This document shows, one piece after another, positions 42,731 to 51,590 of a stretch of DNA of 64,000 nucleotides (position 1 is the first letter of the stretch; each line of letters begins with the position of its first letter). The DNA lies in the NCBI RefSeq assembly GCF_000364605.1, contig NZ_KB822578.1, forward strand, positions 248,001-312,000. Reading direction: 5' to 3'. The DNA comes from Nocardioides sp. Iso805N. Its GTDB lineage: Bacteria > Actinomycetota > Actinomycetes > Propionibacteriales > Nocardioidaceae. Below the pieces are notes generated by a model. That model was not told where the DNA came from. It was given only the letters and a program-made list of their open reading frames with translations, and ran no database searches. The position numbers were made by a program, and so were the translations under genes.

Positions 42731-45700
42731 ATGGCCACGACGTTCCGCCTCGAGCGCCCACAGGTCGCCCCCGACGTGCCGGTGCTCGACGAGCACCAGC
42801 GCAGGGTAGTGGAGCACCCGGCGGGTCCATTGCTCGTGCTGGCCGGGCCGGGCACCGGCAAGACGACGACGTTGGTCGAGGCGATCGTCGACCGGGTCGA
42901 GGGACGCGGCGTGCCGGCCGACCAGATCCTGGCGCTGACGTTCTCCCGCAAGGCCGCGGAGCAGCTGCGTGACCGGGTGACCGCGCGGCTGGGCCGCACC
43001 ACCTCCAGCGCGCTCTCCTCGACGTTCCACTCCTTCGCCTACGGGCTGGTGCGCCGCTACGCGCCTGCGGAGATCTACTCCGCGCCCCTGCGGCTGCTGT
43101 CGGCGCCCGAGCAGGACGTCGTCCTGCAGGAGCTGCTGACGGACCACCCCGAGTCGGTGCGGTGGCCGGACGCGATGCGGGCTGCGGTCGGGACCAGGGG
43201 TTTCGCCCGGGAGGTCCACGCGGTGCTCTCGCGAGCGCGTGAGCGCGGCCTGGACCCGGTCGACCTGGTCGCTCTCGGCCGGGCCGAGAAGGTGCCGGAG
43301 TTCGAGGCCGCAGGCATGTTCCTGGAGCAGTATCTCGACGTTCTCGGCGACCAGTCCGCCATCGACTACCCCGACCTGATCGCCCGTGGCGTGATCGAGG
43401 CGCAGCGGCACAGCGCCGACCTGCGGGCCTCCTACTCCTGCGTCTTCGTCGACGAGTATCAGGACACCGACCCGAGCCAGGTCGCGCTGCTGCAGGCGTT
43501 GGCTGGCGACGGCCGCGATCTCGTGGTGGTCGGCGATCCGGACCAGTCCATCTATGGCTTCCGCGGTGCGGACGTGCGAGGGATCCTTGACTTCCCCGAC
43601 GCCTTCCGCACCGTCGCCGGTGAGCCGGCCGGGGTGATCGCGCTGGGCACCACCCGTCGCTTCGGCTCGCGGCTGCTGCGCGCCTCCCGCACGATCGCGG
43701 CCGGCATCACCGTCCGTGGGGCTATCCCACCGGCCGCCTACGATGCCTTCCGAAACCCGGCATCGGTCTCCGGAGAGCTGGGTCCGGGCTCGGTCCAGGT
43801 CCTCACCTTCGACACCGCCCGTGCCGAGGTCGAGCACGTCGCCGATCTCCTGCGCAGGGCCCACCTCGAGGACGGCGTCGACTGGGACGAGATGGCCGTG
43901 CTGGTGCGCTCGGGCCGCGCCTCCATCCCGGGGTTGCGGCGCTCGCTGACGGCGGCCGGGGTCCCGGTGGAGGTCGCCAGTGACGAGACGCCGCTGGTGC
44001 GGGAGCCCGCGGTCGCGGTGCTGCTCTCCGCGCTGACCCTCGTCGTCGATGCCGCCATCGACGACCCCGCCGACGAGCGCTACGTCGGCGCCGACCGCGC
44101 AGAGGAGCTGCTCACCTCGCCGTTGGGGGGCCTGGACGCCACCGACGTGCGAGCGCTGACCAGACTGCTGCGTGCCCAGCAGCCCGATGCTCGTCCGCGC
44201 GACCTGCTTCGGGCCGCGGTGCTCGATGCGCAGGCTCTGGCCGGGCTCGATGGCGAGTCGGCGCGGCGAGGTCGACGACTCGCCCAGCTCGTCGATCGGG
44301 CTCGCACGGAGCTCGCTGAAGGCTCCTCGGCCGAGGAGCTGTTATGGACCCTGTGGGACGGCACCGACTGGGGTGCCCGTCTGCGTCGGGCTGCCGAGAC
44401 CGGTGGCCAGGCCGCCCGCCTCGCTCACCGCGACCTCGATGCGATGTGCGCCCTGTTCGAGACGGCAGCGAAGGTCGAGGAGCAGCGGGACCACACCTCG
44501 GTGGCGACGTTCCTGTCCACGCTGCGCGCCCAGGAGATCCCGGCTGACACGCTGGCGGACCGAGGTGTTCGCGGTGCCGCGGTGCGGCTGATGACCGCTC
44601 ACCGCTCCAAGGGCCTGGAGTGGCGCCTGGTCGTCGTCGCCCACGTGCAGGAGGGCGCGTGGCCCGACCTGCGGCGCCGCGACGGCCTGCTCGGTGCCGA
44701 CCGGATCGGACGGGACGGACTGGTGCCGCCGCTGAGTCGAGCCTCGATGCTCGCCGAGGAGCGTCGCCTCTTCTACGTCGCTGCCACCCGCGCCCGGCAG
44801 CGGCTGCTGATCACCGCCGTGGCCTCCCCGGACGACGACGGCGAGCAGCCCTCCCGCTTCCTGGCCGAGCTGGCCACGGAGCGCGACTTCGCCGCGACCC
44901 ATCGCATCGGACGCCCCCGCCGGCCGCTGTCGATGGCGGGGCTCGTCGCCGAGCTGCGGCGCACGGTCGCCGATCTGGAGGAGCCCGAGCCCATCCGCCG
45001 CGCGGCCGCGTCCAGGCTGCGGCTGCTCGCGACCACCGAGGTGCACGGCCGGCCGGTGGCACCCGCCGCCGATCCGGCCACCTGGTGGGGCCTGCGGGCT
45101 CCGTCCAGGTCGGTGCAGCCGGTGCGGCCCGCCGAGGCGCCGGTGACTCTCTCGGCCAGCGCGCTGGAGGGGCTGCTGACCTGTCCGGCCCGCTGGTTCC
45201 TCGGGCGCGAGGCCGGTGGGGACGTGGTCGCCAGCGCCAGTCAGGGATTCGGCAAGATCGTGCACGCGCTCGCCGAGCGGATCGCCAAGGAGGAGATCGA
45301 AGCGACGTCGGTCGAGGAGCTGATGCCACTCGTCGACGAGGTCTGGGAGCGGATGCAGTTCCGCACGCCCTGGTCCGGTGCGCGTGAGCGCCAGGCGGTG
45401 ATTGAGGTGCTGGCCCGATTCCTGGCATGGCATCGACGGCCCGGGGCTCGCGCCGTCGTCGCGCTGGAGCCGAGGCTGCGCGCGGATGTCACGCTGCCCA
45501 GCGGCGAGACAGTCCGCCTGCACGGCTTCGCCGACCGGCTGGAGCTCGACGAGGACGGCCGGGTGGTGGTCGTCGACCTGAAGACGGGGAAGTATCCGCC
45601 GACGGCGGCCCAGGTCGCCGAGCACGCGCAGCTGGGGCTCTATCAGCTCGCGGTCGATCACGGCGCTGCCGACGAGCTGGTCGGCGGGCCGGTCAGCTCC

Positions 45701-45913
45701 GGCGGAGCCGAGCTGGTTCAGCTGCGGCACGGAGGCGACTTCCCGAAGGTCCAGGTCCAGGAGGCCGGTCCTGCGCACATCTCCGGTCAGCTCGAGCGGG
45801 CGGTGGGAGCGGTGCGTGCCGAGGCGTTCGACGCACGTCCGGGCGACCACTGCCGCACCTGTGCCTTCACCGCAGTCTGCCCGGCCCAGTCGTCAGGATC
45901 GGTGTTGTCATGA
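42731..45913 (+). CDS. adnA: AdnA, subunit of the AdnAB ATP-dependent helicase-nuclease
   Basis: The 1060-residue protein is a UvrD-type motor plus RecB-type nuclease, close in length to mycobacterial AdnA. Walker A is AGPGTGKTTTLVEAI (about 37-51). Walker B is VFVDEYQDTDPSQ (about 237-249). Motifs VGDPDQSIYGFRGAD and MTAHRSKGLEWRLVVV follow. The C-terminal nuclease has VVVDLKTGK (about 946-954). One Cys in LLTCPARWFLG (about 818) plus three in CRTCAFTAVC (about 1040-1049) form a likely 4Fe-4S site. AdnAB resects double-strand breaks. The 3' end overlaps adnB (ATGA). Confidence 0.93.
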   Translation: MATTFRLERPQVAPDVPVLDEHQRRVVEHPAGPLLVLAGPGTGKTTTLVEAIVDRVEGRGVPADQILALTFSRKAAEQLRDRVTARLGRTTSSALSSTFHSFAYGLVRRYAPAEIYSAPLRLLSAPEQDVVLQELLTDHPESVRWPDAMRAAVGTRGFAREVHAVLSRARERGLDPVDLVALGRAEKVPEFEAAGMFLEQYLDVLGDQSAIDYPDLIARGVIEAQRHSADLRASYSCVFVDEYQDTDPSQVALLQALAGDGRDLVVVGDPDQSIYGFRGADVRGILDFPDAFRTVAGEPAGVIALGTTRRFGSRLLRASRTIAAGITVRGAIPPAAYDAFRNPASVSGELGPGSVQVLTFDTARAEVEHVADLLRRAHLEDGVDWDEMAVLVRSGRASIPGLRRSLTAAGVPVEVASDETPLVREPAVAVLLSALTLVVDAAIDDPADERYVGADRAEELLTSPLGGLDATDVRALTRLLRAQQPDARPRDLLRAAVLDAQALAGLDGESARRGRRLAQLVDRARTELAEGSSAEELLWTLWDGTDWGARLRRAAETGGQAARLAHRDLDAMCALFETAAKVEEQRDHTSVATFLSTLRAQEIPADTLADRGVRGAAVRLMTAHRSKGLEWRLVVVAHVQEGAWPDLRRRDGLLGADRIGRDGLVPPLSRASMLAEERRLFYVAATRARQRLLITAVASPDDDGEQPSRFLAELATERDFAATHRIGRPRRPLSMAGLVAELRRTVADLEEPEPIRRAAASRLRLLATTEVHGRPVAPAADPATWWGLRAPSRSVQPVRPAEAPVTLSASALEGLLTCPARWFLGREAGGDVVASASQGFGKIVHALAERIAKEEIEATSVEELMPLVDEVWERMQFRTPWSGARERQAVIEVLARFLAWHRRPGARAVVALEPRLRADVTLPSGETVRLHGFADRLELDEDGRVVVVDLKTGKYPPTAAQVAEHAQLGLYQLAVDHGAADELVGGPVSSGGAELVQLRHGGDFPKVQVQEAGPAHISGQLERAVGAVRAEAFDARPGDHCRTCAFTAVCPAQSSGSVLS

Positions 45914-48900
45914 CCGACATCTCCACGCCGCTGCAGCTCGCCGAGCTGATGGGCCACGACTGGCTCTTCAGCGACGAGCAGTTCGCCGCCATCACCGCAC
46001 CGCTCGAGCCGGCGGTGGTGATCGCCGGTGCGGGCTCCGGCAAGACGGCGGTGATGGCCGCGCGAGTGGTGTGGCTGGTCGCGACCGGCCGAGTGCTGCC
46101 GGGGGAGATCCTCGGCCTCACCTTCACCACCAAGGCCACCGCCGAGCTCCAGGGCAGGATCCGCGGCAGCCTCCAGCAGGCTGGTCTGTTGCCCAGTCGG
46201 GCCGAGCTGCTGCGAGTGGCCGCGGCCGGCGACGGCACCGGCGAGGGGGACATCGAGCCGGAGGAGCCGACCGTCTCGACCTACCACTCCTACGCATCCA
46301 CTCTTCTCTCCGAGCACGGCCTGCGGGTCGGGCACGAGCCCGACACCCGGCTGATCGCCGACGCCGCCCGGTTCCAGCTGGCCGCCCGGGCCGTCCAGCG
46401 CCACACGGGCCGCGTCGACCAGCTCACCGACCATCCCGCGACGGCGATCCAGGCGCTGCTCTCCCTCGACGCGGAGATGGCCGAGCACCTGGTCGAGCCG
46501 GCGACCGTGCGGGCGTTCGACGCGACCGAGCGGTCTCGGTTCGAGGAGGGGATGGCGACCGAGCATCGCAAGACATATCGCGCCGAGTGCGAGAAGGCGA
46601 TCTTCGCGATCGACCGGCGTGCGGAGCTGCTCGACCTGGTCGAGGGATACCGCAGGCTGAAGTCCACGCTGGGTCTGATGGACTTCTCCGACCAGATCGC
46701 GCTTGCCGCCCGGATCGCCGAGGACTGCCCCGAGGTCGCCCTCATCGAGCGGGCGAAGTTCAAGGTGGTGCTGCTCGACGAGTATCAGGACACGTCGGTC
46801 GCACAGGCCCGGATGCTCTCCAGACTCTTCGGCGACGGTCATCCGGTCACGGCGGTCGGCGACCCCAACCAGGCGATCTACGGTTGGCGCGGTGCGTCGG
46901 TGTCGAACATCCTCGACTTCGGTCGCGACTTCCCGATCCCCGGTGGCACCACCGGCGCCTACTCGCTGACGGTCAACCGGCGCTCGGACGCGCGGATCCT
47001 CGCCGTTGCCAACCGGCTTGCCGATGCCCTCTACGACGGCCGTGAGCACGAGCGGCTGCGTCCCAAGGCAGGGGCCGATGACGGCGAGGTGCGGGTGATC
47101 GTCCATGAGACCTACGACGACGAGCTCGCCTGGCTCGCGGCCGAGGTGCAGCGAGCGCACGACGCCGGCACCGACTGGCGGGAGGTCGGCGTGCTCACTC
47201 GTGACAACGCCCAGGCGGCAGCGGTCTTCGACGCGCTGGCCACCCAGGAGATCCCCGTCGAGATCGTCGGCCTCAAGGGGCTGCTGCGACTGCCGGAGGT
47301 TGCCGAGGTGGTGGCGACCCTCCAGCTGATCTCCGACGTGACGGCCAATGCGGCACTCCTCACCCTGCTGGCCGGCCCCCGCTGGGCGATCGGTCCCCGT
47401 GACCTGGCCCTGCTGGGTGCGCGGAGCCGGGAGCTGGCCGGTCTGGCCACCGGCGGCGAGAGCTTCCACGGTGTCCACGAGCAGCTTGCCGCTGCCGTCG
47501 AGGGTGCTGACCCGACGGAGATCCCCTCGTTGTGCGACGCGCTGGAGGATCCGGGCGAGCTCGACTACTCGGCCGAGGCGCGGGACCGGTTCACCCTGCT
47601 GGCCGGGGAGCTGCGCGCTCTGCGTCGGGCGGCCGGTGAGCCCATCCTCGACGTGGTGCGTCGCATCGTCGACGTCACCGGCATCGATGTCGAGCTCGCC
47701 TCGTCGGTCAGCCCGGCAGCTGCCTCGCGCCGGGAGAACCTCGATCTCTTCGTCCAGGCGGTCGCCGACTTCCAGGCTGTCGACGGCCAGGTCACGCTGC
47801 CTGCGCTGCTGGCGTGGCTCGAGGCCGAGGATGAGTTCGGCCAGGGACTGGACGTGGCGACGCCGTCCGAGGCCGACTCGGTCAAGCTGCTGACGGTCCA
47901 CCGCGCCAAGGGTCTGGAATGGGATGTCGTCTTCCTGGTCGGCGTCAGCGAGAGGAAGTTCCCGACCAACCAGACCCGCTCGACCTGGCTCACCGTCCCG
48001 CAGTCGCTCCCGGTGCCTCTGCGCGGCGATGCCGCCGACCTTCCGCAGCTCACCGGCCACGACCCGACCGCGATCAAGGACGTCAAGCAGCGGCGCAAGG
48101 AGCACGAGCAGCTCGAGGAGCTCCGGCTCGCCTATGTCGCCTGGACCAGGCCGCGGCACCGGCTCTTCGTCTCCTGCTGGCGCTGGACGCCGGCCAACAA
48201 GACCGGAGCCGGCCCCTCGGAGTACGTCCGGCGTACGCGAGACGCGCTCGCGGGCTGGGGTGCCGAGCCCGACCGCTGGGTCGACGTCGTCACCAAGGGC
48301 GAGGAGAACCCCTACCGCGACCGTGACGTCGACCTGCCGTGGCCGATCGACCACCGCACCACCGAGGTCCAGCGCCGCGAGGTCGCGGCCGCGATGGTGC
48401 GCTCGGCAGCAGCACCGGCCGAGGATATCGGTCTGGACGACATGCTGCTGCTGGAGCGGGTCCATCAGTGGGATGAGGAGATCTCCCGGATGCTGGAGGA
48501 GGTCGCCCGCGACGGCGCCAGCGACGTGGCGATCACGCTCCCGTCCTCTCTGTCGGCCACGACCCTTGCGCGGCTACGGGAGGACCCGGACGACTTCGCC
48601 CGGGACTTGGCACGACCGATGCCGCGCCGGCCGTCCTCGGCCGCCAGGTTCGGCACCCGCTTCCATGCCTGGGTCGAGGCGCGTTTCGGCCAGCAAGATC
48701 TTTTCGACGTCGACGAGCTACCGGGTCGTGGTGACACCGGGATCGAGGACGAGACCGACCTCAAGGAGGTCATCGCGGCGTTCGAGTCCAGCGCGTTCGC
48801 GTCCCGGGTCCCGCACCGCGTGGAGGCGCCGTTCGCGCTCGTGCTAGCAGGACAGGTGGTTCGTGGCCGGATCGATGCCGTCTACCTCGACCCCGAGGCC

Positions 48901-49137
48901 GGGCCGGGGGAGCGCTACCTGCTGGTCGACTGGAAGACCAACCAGCGCGCCAGTGCCGACCCGCTCCAGCTGGCGATCTACCGCCTGGCCTGGGCCGAGC
49001 TGAACGGCGTACCTCTCGACCATGTTCGTGCCGGCTTCCTCTACGTTCGCAGCGGCGAGCTCGTCGAGCCGGATGCTCTGCCGGGCCGTGACGAGCTGGA
49101 GCGGATCGTTGTCTCGGGGGCAGGTCCGGGCGGGTAG
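45910..49137 (+). CDS. adnB: AdnB, subunit of the AdnAB ATP-dependent helicase-nuclease
   Basis: The 1075-residue protein has the same plan as AdnA. Walker A is VIAGAGSGKTAVMAARVV (about 37-54). Walker B is VVLLDEYQDTSVAQ (about 285-298). VGDPNQAIYGWRGASV and LTVHRAKGLEWDVVFLVG follow. The C-terminal PD-(D/E)xK nuclease has YLLVDWKTNQRASADPLQLAIY (about 1004-1025). No four-Cys cluster is evident, unlike AdnA. AdnB supplies the main translocating motor and one nuclease in characterised complexes. The ATG at 45910 overlaps the adnA stop, ensuring coupled synthesis of the partners. Confidence 0.93.
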   Translation: MTDISTPLQLAELMGHDWLFSDEQFAAITAPLEPAVVIAGAGSGKTAVMAARVVWLVATGRVLPGEILGLTFTTKATAELQGRIRGSLQQAGLLPSRAELLRVAAAGDGTGEGDIEPEEPTVSTYHSYASTLLSEHGLRVGHEPDTRLIADAARFQLAARAVQRHTGRVDQLTDHPATAIQALLSLDAEMAEHLVEPATVRAFDATERSRFEEGMATEHRKTYRAECEKAIFAIDRRAELLDLVEGYRRLKSTLGLMDFSDQIALAARIAEDCPEVALIERAKFKVVLLDEYQDTSVAQARMLSRLFGDGHPVTAVGDPNQAIYGWRGASVSNILDFGRDFPIPGGTTGAYSLTVNRRSDARILAVANRLADALYDGREHERLRPKAGADDGEVRVIVHETYDDELAWLAAEVQRAHDAGTDWREVGVLTRDNAQAAAVFDALATQEIPVEIVGLKGLLRLPEVAEVVATLQLISDVTANAALLTLLAGPRWAIGPRDLALLGARSRELAGLATGGESFHGVHEQLAAAVEGADPTEIPSLCDALEDPGELDYSAEARDRFTLLAGELRALRRAAGEPILDVVRRIVDVTGIDVELASSVSPAAASRRENLDLFVQAVADFQAVDGQVTLPALLAWLEAEDEFGQGLDVATPSEADSVKLLTVHRAKGLEWDVVFLVGVSERKFPTNQTRSTWLTVPQSLPVPLRGDAADLPQLTGHDPTAIKDVKQRRKEHEQLEELRLAYVAWTRPRHRLFVSCWRWTPANKTGAGPSEYVRRTRDALAGWGAEPDRWVDVVTKGEENPYRDRDVDLPWPIDHRTTEVQRREVAAAMVRSAAAPAEDIGLDDMLLLERVHQWDEEISRMLEEVARDGASDVAITLPSSLSATTLARLREDPDDFARDLARPMPRRPSSAARFGTRFHAWVEARFGQQDLFDVDELPGRGDTGIEDETDLKEVIAAFESSAFASRVPHRVEAPFALVLAGQVVRGRIDAVYLDPEAGPGERYLLVDWKTNQRASADPLQLAIYRLAWAELNGVPLDHVRAGFLYVRSGELVEPDALPGRDELERIVVSGAGPGG

Positions 49138-49160
49138 GTCGAGGCGGCTAGCGTGCGGGT

Positions 49161-50051
49161 GTGAGCTACGTGCACGAGCGGTTGAGCAGCGCGCGCTACG
49201 ACAGAGCCTCCGCCCACCGAGCGGATACCGAGTGGATCGCCGAGCAGTGGGCCGACCCCGCCTCCCGGGTGGTCGTTCTGGCCGGCACGCGCATCCGGCC
49301 GGTGGACGGCGCCATCGAGTGGCTCTCCCCGGCGCAGGCCCCCGGAGGCGCTCGTTTGATGCTCGGAGTCCGCGACGGCATCGCGCACTTCGCGGTGGTG
49401 ACAACGGAGCTCGCCGCCACCGATGCCTGGCTGCCGCTGCGCTCGCTGCTGTCTTTCCTCACCCAGGAGGAGGCGCCGCTGATCCTGCACGCGGTCGGGC
49501 TGGCCGAGTGGATGAGTGCCACCCGGTTCTGCGCCCGCTGCGGCCTGCCGCTGGATCCGGTCAAGGAGGGCCACGAGCTGGTCTGCGGTCACGGGCACAC
49601 GACGTTCCCGCGCACGGACCCGGCGGTCATCATGTTGATCACCCACGGCGAGCCCGGAACGGCCGTGGAGCAGTGCCTGCTCGGGCGCCATCCGACCTGG
49701 CCGGCCGGCCGCTTCAGCACCCTCGCCGGATTCTGCGAGCCGGGGGAGTCGCTCGAGGACGCGGTGCGACGCGAGGTGATGGAGGAGGTCGGGATCGATG
49801 TCGGTGACGTCGAATACTTCGGCAACCAGCCCTGGCCGCTGCCGGCGAGTCTGATGCTCGGCTTCACCGGCGTCGCAGCGAGCACCGACATCGTCTGTGA
49901 CGAGGACGAGATCGAGGACGCGCGCTGGTTCACCCGCGAGGAGCTGCGCGCAGGGGCCGAGACCGGCGAGCTGATCCTGCCCGGCGGCGTCTCGATCAGC
50001 AGGTCGCTGATCGAGGCCTGGTACGGCGAGGCGCTGCCCGGGAGCTGGTGA
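49161..50051 (+). CDS. nudC: NAD(+) diphosphatase NudC
   Basis: The 296-residue protein has a zinc-binding centre (FCARCGLPL, about 121-129, then VCGHGH), the Nudix box GFCEPGESLEDAVRREVMEE with VG following (about 190-211), and the NADH-pyrophosphatase signature NQPWPLPASLMLGF. The enzyme splits NADH or NAD and removes NAD caps from RNA. One of the usual four zinc Cys may be replaced (CGHGH). TAGCGT at 49149-49154 lies 6 nt before the GTG: leaderless. It follows adnB as in mycobacteria. Confidence 0.92.
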   Translation: MSYVHERLSSARYDRASAHRADTEWIAEQWADPASRVVVLAGTRIRPVDGAIEWLSPAQAPGGARLMLGVRDGIAHFAVVTTELAATDAWLPLRSLLSFLTQEEAPLILHAVGLAEWMSATRFCARCGLPLDPVKEGHELVCGHGHTTFPRTDPAVIMLITHGEPGTAVEQCLLGRHPTWPAGRFSTLAGFCEPGESLEDAVRREVMEEVGIDVGDVEYFGNQPWPLPASLMLGFTGVAASTDIVCDEDEIEDARWFTREELRAGAETGELILPGGVSISRSLIEAWYGEALPGSW

Positions 50052-50132
50052 TCTCCACCAAAGCCGCTCCAGCAGACCAGCTCCACCAGACCCGGTCCAC
50101 CAACGGGGCACTCGACCGGTCGGTGAGGCGGC

Positions 50133-51092
50133 TCAGTCCTCTCCGATCCAGCCCTTGTGCCGGAACCACGCCCACATCGTGGCCGCGGAGACCACCATCG
50201 AGCCGACGCCGAAGAGCCAGAAGGCGACCGCGCCGTGCAGCAGGTTCCCCGAGATCCAGTTGAAGTTCATCCCGAAGAATCCGGTCAGGAAGCTGAGGGG
50301 CAGGAAGACGCTGGCCACGATCGTGAGCTGCTTGCCGACCTCGCCCTGGCGGTTGGCGACGTTGGACAGGTAGAGATCCGTGCACCCGCTGACCAGGTCG
50401 TGGTAGGAGTCGAGCAGGTCGGTGATCCGGATCAGGTGGTCGTAGACGTCGCGGAAGTAGTCGTGGCTGTCCTTGTCCAGTCCCGCAAGGTCGGCGATGG
50501 TCTCGATCTCGCGCGCGAACAGGTCACGCATCGGGGCGACGGCCTTGCGCAGCTTCAGCAGCAGTCGCTTGAGCTTGAAGATCTTGAGCAGCTCGTCCTT
50601 GCGGGGACGGTCGACGATCGCGTCCTCGAGATCGTTGATCTCATCATCGAGGCCCGACAGGATCGGGAAGTAGCTGTCGACGATGGTGTCGATGATCCGG
50701 TAGACGTAGTACTGCTCGGATCGCGTCGACCCCGTCGAGGTCAGTTGACCCTTCAGCCGGTCCAGGTCGCGAAACTCGTTGCGACGTACGGTGACGACGA
50801 AGTCCCCGCTGATGTAGCAGTGGATCTCCTCGAGCGGATGCGGATTGTCCTCCTCCGGCTCGGCATCGACGCCGCCGTGCACGACCAGCAGCGCCTGCTG
50901 GCCGTAGACGTCGAGCTTGGGCCGCTGGCCGAAGGCAAGGGTGTCCTGGACCGCGAGCGGATGCAGCCCGAGGATCTCGCCGAGGCGCCTGACGTCGTCA
51001 TCCGAGGGGCTGACCAGGTCGAGCCAGAAGAACTCTTTGCGCTCGCAGCGGCCGCGCAGCGTCGCCTCATCGATCTCGCCCAGGACTTCCAC
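50133..51092 (-). CDS. corA: CorA-family Mg2+/Co2+ transporter
   Basis: The 319-residue protein has an acidic N-terminal cytoplasmic domain and a long helical stalk. Two C-terminal transmembrane helices (about 258-277 VASVFLPLSFLTGFFGMNFN and 285-308) carry the signature GMN in FFGMNFNW. A basic ending follows (AWFRHKGWIGED). CorA moves Mg2+ and related divalent ions. TAGCGT lies 7 nt before the GTG start (51100-51105). The mycobacterial gene at this position (Rv3200c) is a different transporter. Confidence 0.93.
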   Translation of the reverse strand: MEVLGEIDEATLRGRCERKEFFWLDLVSPSDDDVRRLGEILGLHPLAVQDTLAFGQRPKLDVYGQQALLVVHGGVDAEPEEDNPHPLEEIHCYISGDFVVTVRRNEFRDLDRLKGQLTSTGSTRSEQYYVYRIIDTIVDSYFPILSGLDDEINDLEDAIVDRPRKDELLKIFKLKRLLLKLRKAVAPMRDLFAREIETIADLAGLDKDSHDYFRDVYDHLIRITDLLDSYHDLVSGCTDLYLSNVANRQGEVGKQLTIVASVFLPLSFLTGFFGMNFNWISGNLLHGAVAFWLFGVGSMVVSAATMWAWFRHKGWIGED

Positions 51093-51177
51093 GGCCGCGA
51101 CGCTACCAACCGCCCTGAGGGGAGGCCCGGGGGCACCGGCTCGCCACAGTCAGGACGCGAGCGTCAGGACGGCAGCG

Positions 51178-51432
51178 TCAGGACGCGAGGGCGGCCAGCT
51201 TCTCCTTGACCGAGGCGAGGGACGGATTCGTCATCGACGTACCGTCCGCGTAGACCAACGTCGGGACGGTCTGGTTGCCGTTGTTCACCGACTCCACGAT
51301 CTGGGCGGCCTCGGGGACCTGCTCGATGTCGACGACGTCGTAGGTGATGCCCTCACGGTCCAGCTGGCCCTTGAGCCGCTGGCAGTAGCCACACCACGGG
51401 GTGGTGTACATCGTGAACGTCTCGGCAGCCAT
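51178..51432 (-). CDS. Mycoredoxin-type glutaredoxin
   Basis: The 84-residue protein begins MAAETFTMYTTPWCGYCQRLKGQLDREG, with the active-site CGYC at about 14-17, and has the cis-Pro segment NQTVPTLVYADG. It resembles mycoredoxin-1 (Rv3198A), which reduces mycothiol-protein mixed disulfides. The position next to uvrD2 and nudC is the same as in mycobacteria. Confidence 0.92.
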   Translation of the reverse strand: MAAETFTMYTTPWCGYCQRLKGQLDREGITYDVVDIEQVPEAAQIVESVNNGNQTVPTLVYADGTSMTNPSLASVKEKLAALAS

Positions 51433-51590
51433 CTGGTGATCTCGCTTCGGCTTCTAGGGGTAACCGTCTGTCGTGGTCAACCTATCCGGAGGGTCGGTTG
51501 TTCCCGCGGCGACCGTGGGCAGCGGAACTGTCGGCGCCGACATCTAAGGTGTGCCCAGACCCCAACCCCGATCCGAGGAGTCGTCTGCTC

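Noticed and set aside
45787..48465. An 892-codon reverse frame opposite adnB
   Set aside because: It has no domain, sits wholly within adnA/adnB coding sequence, and has shadow-type composition.
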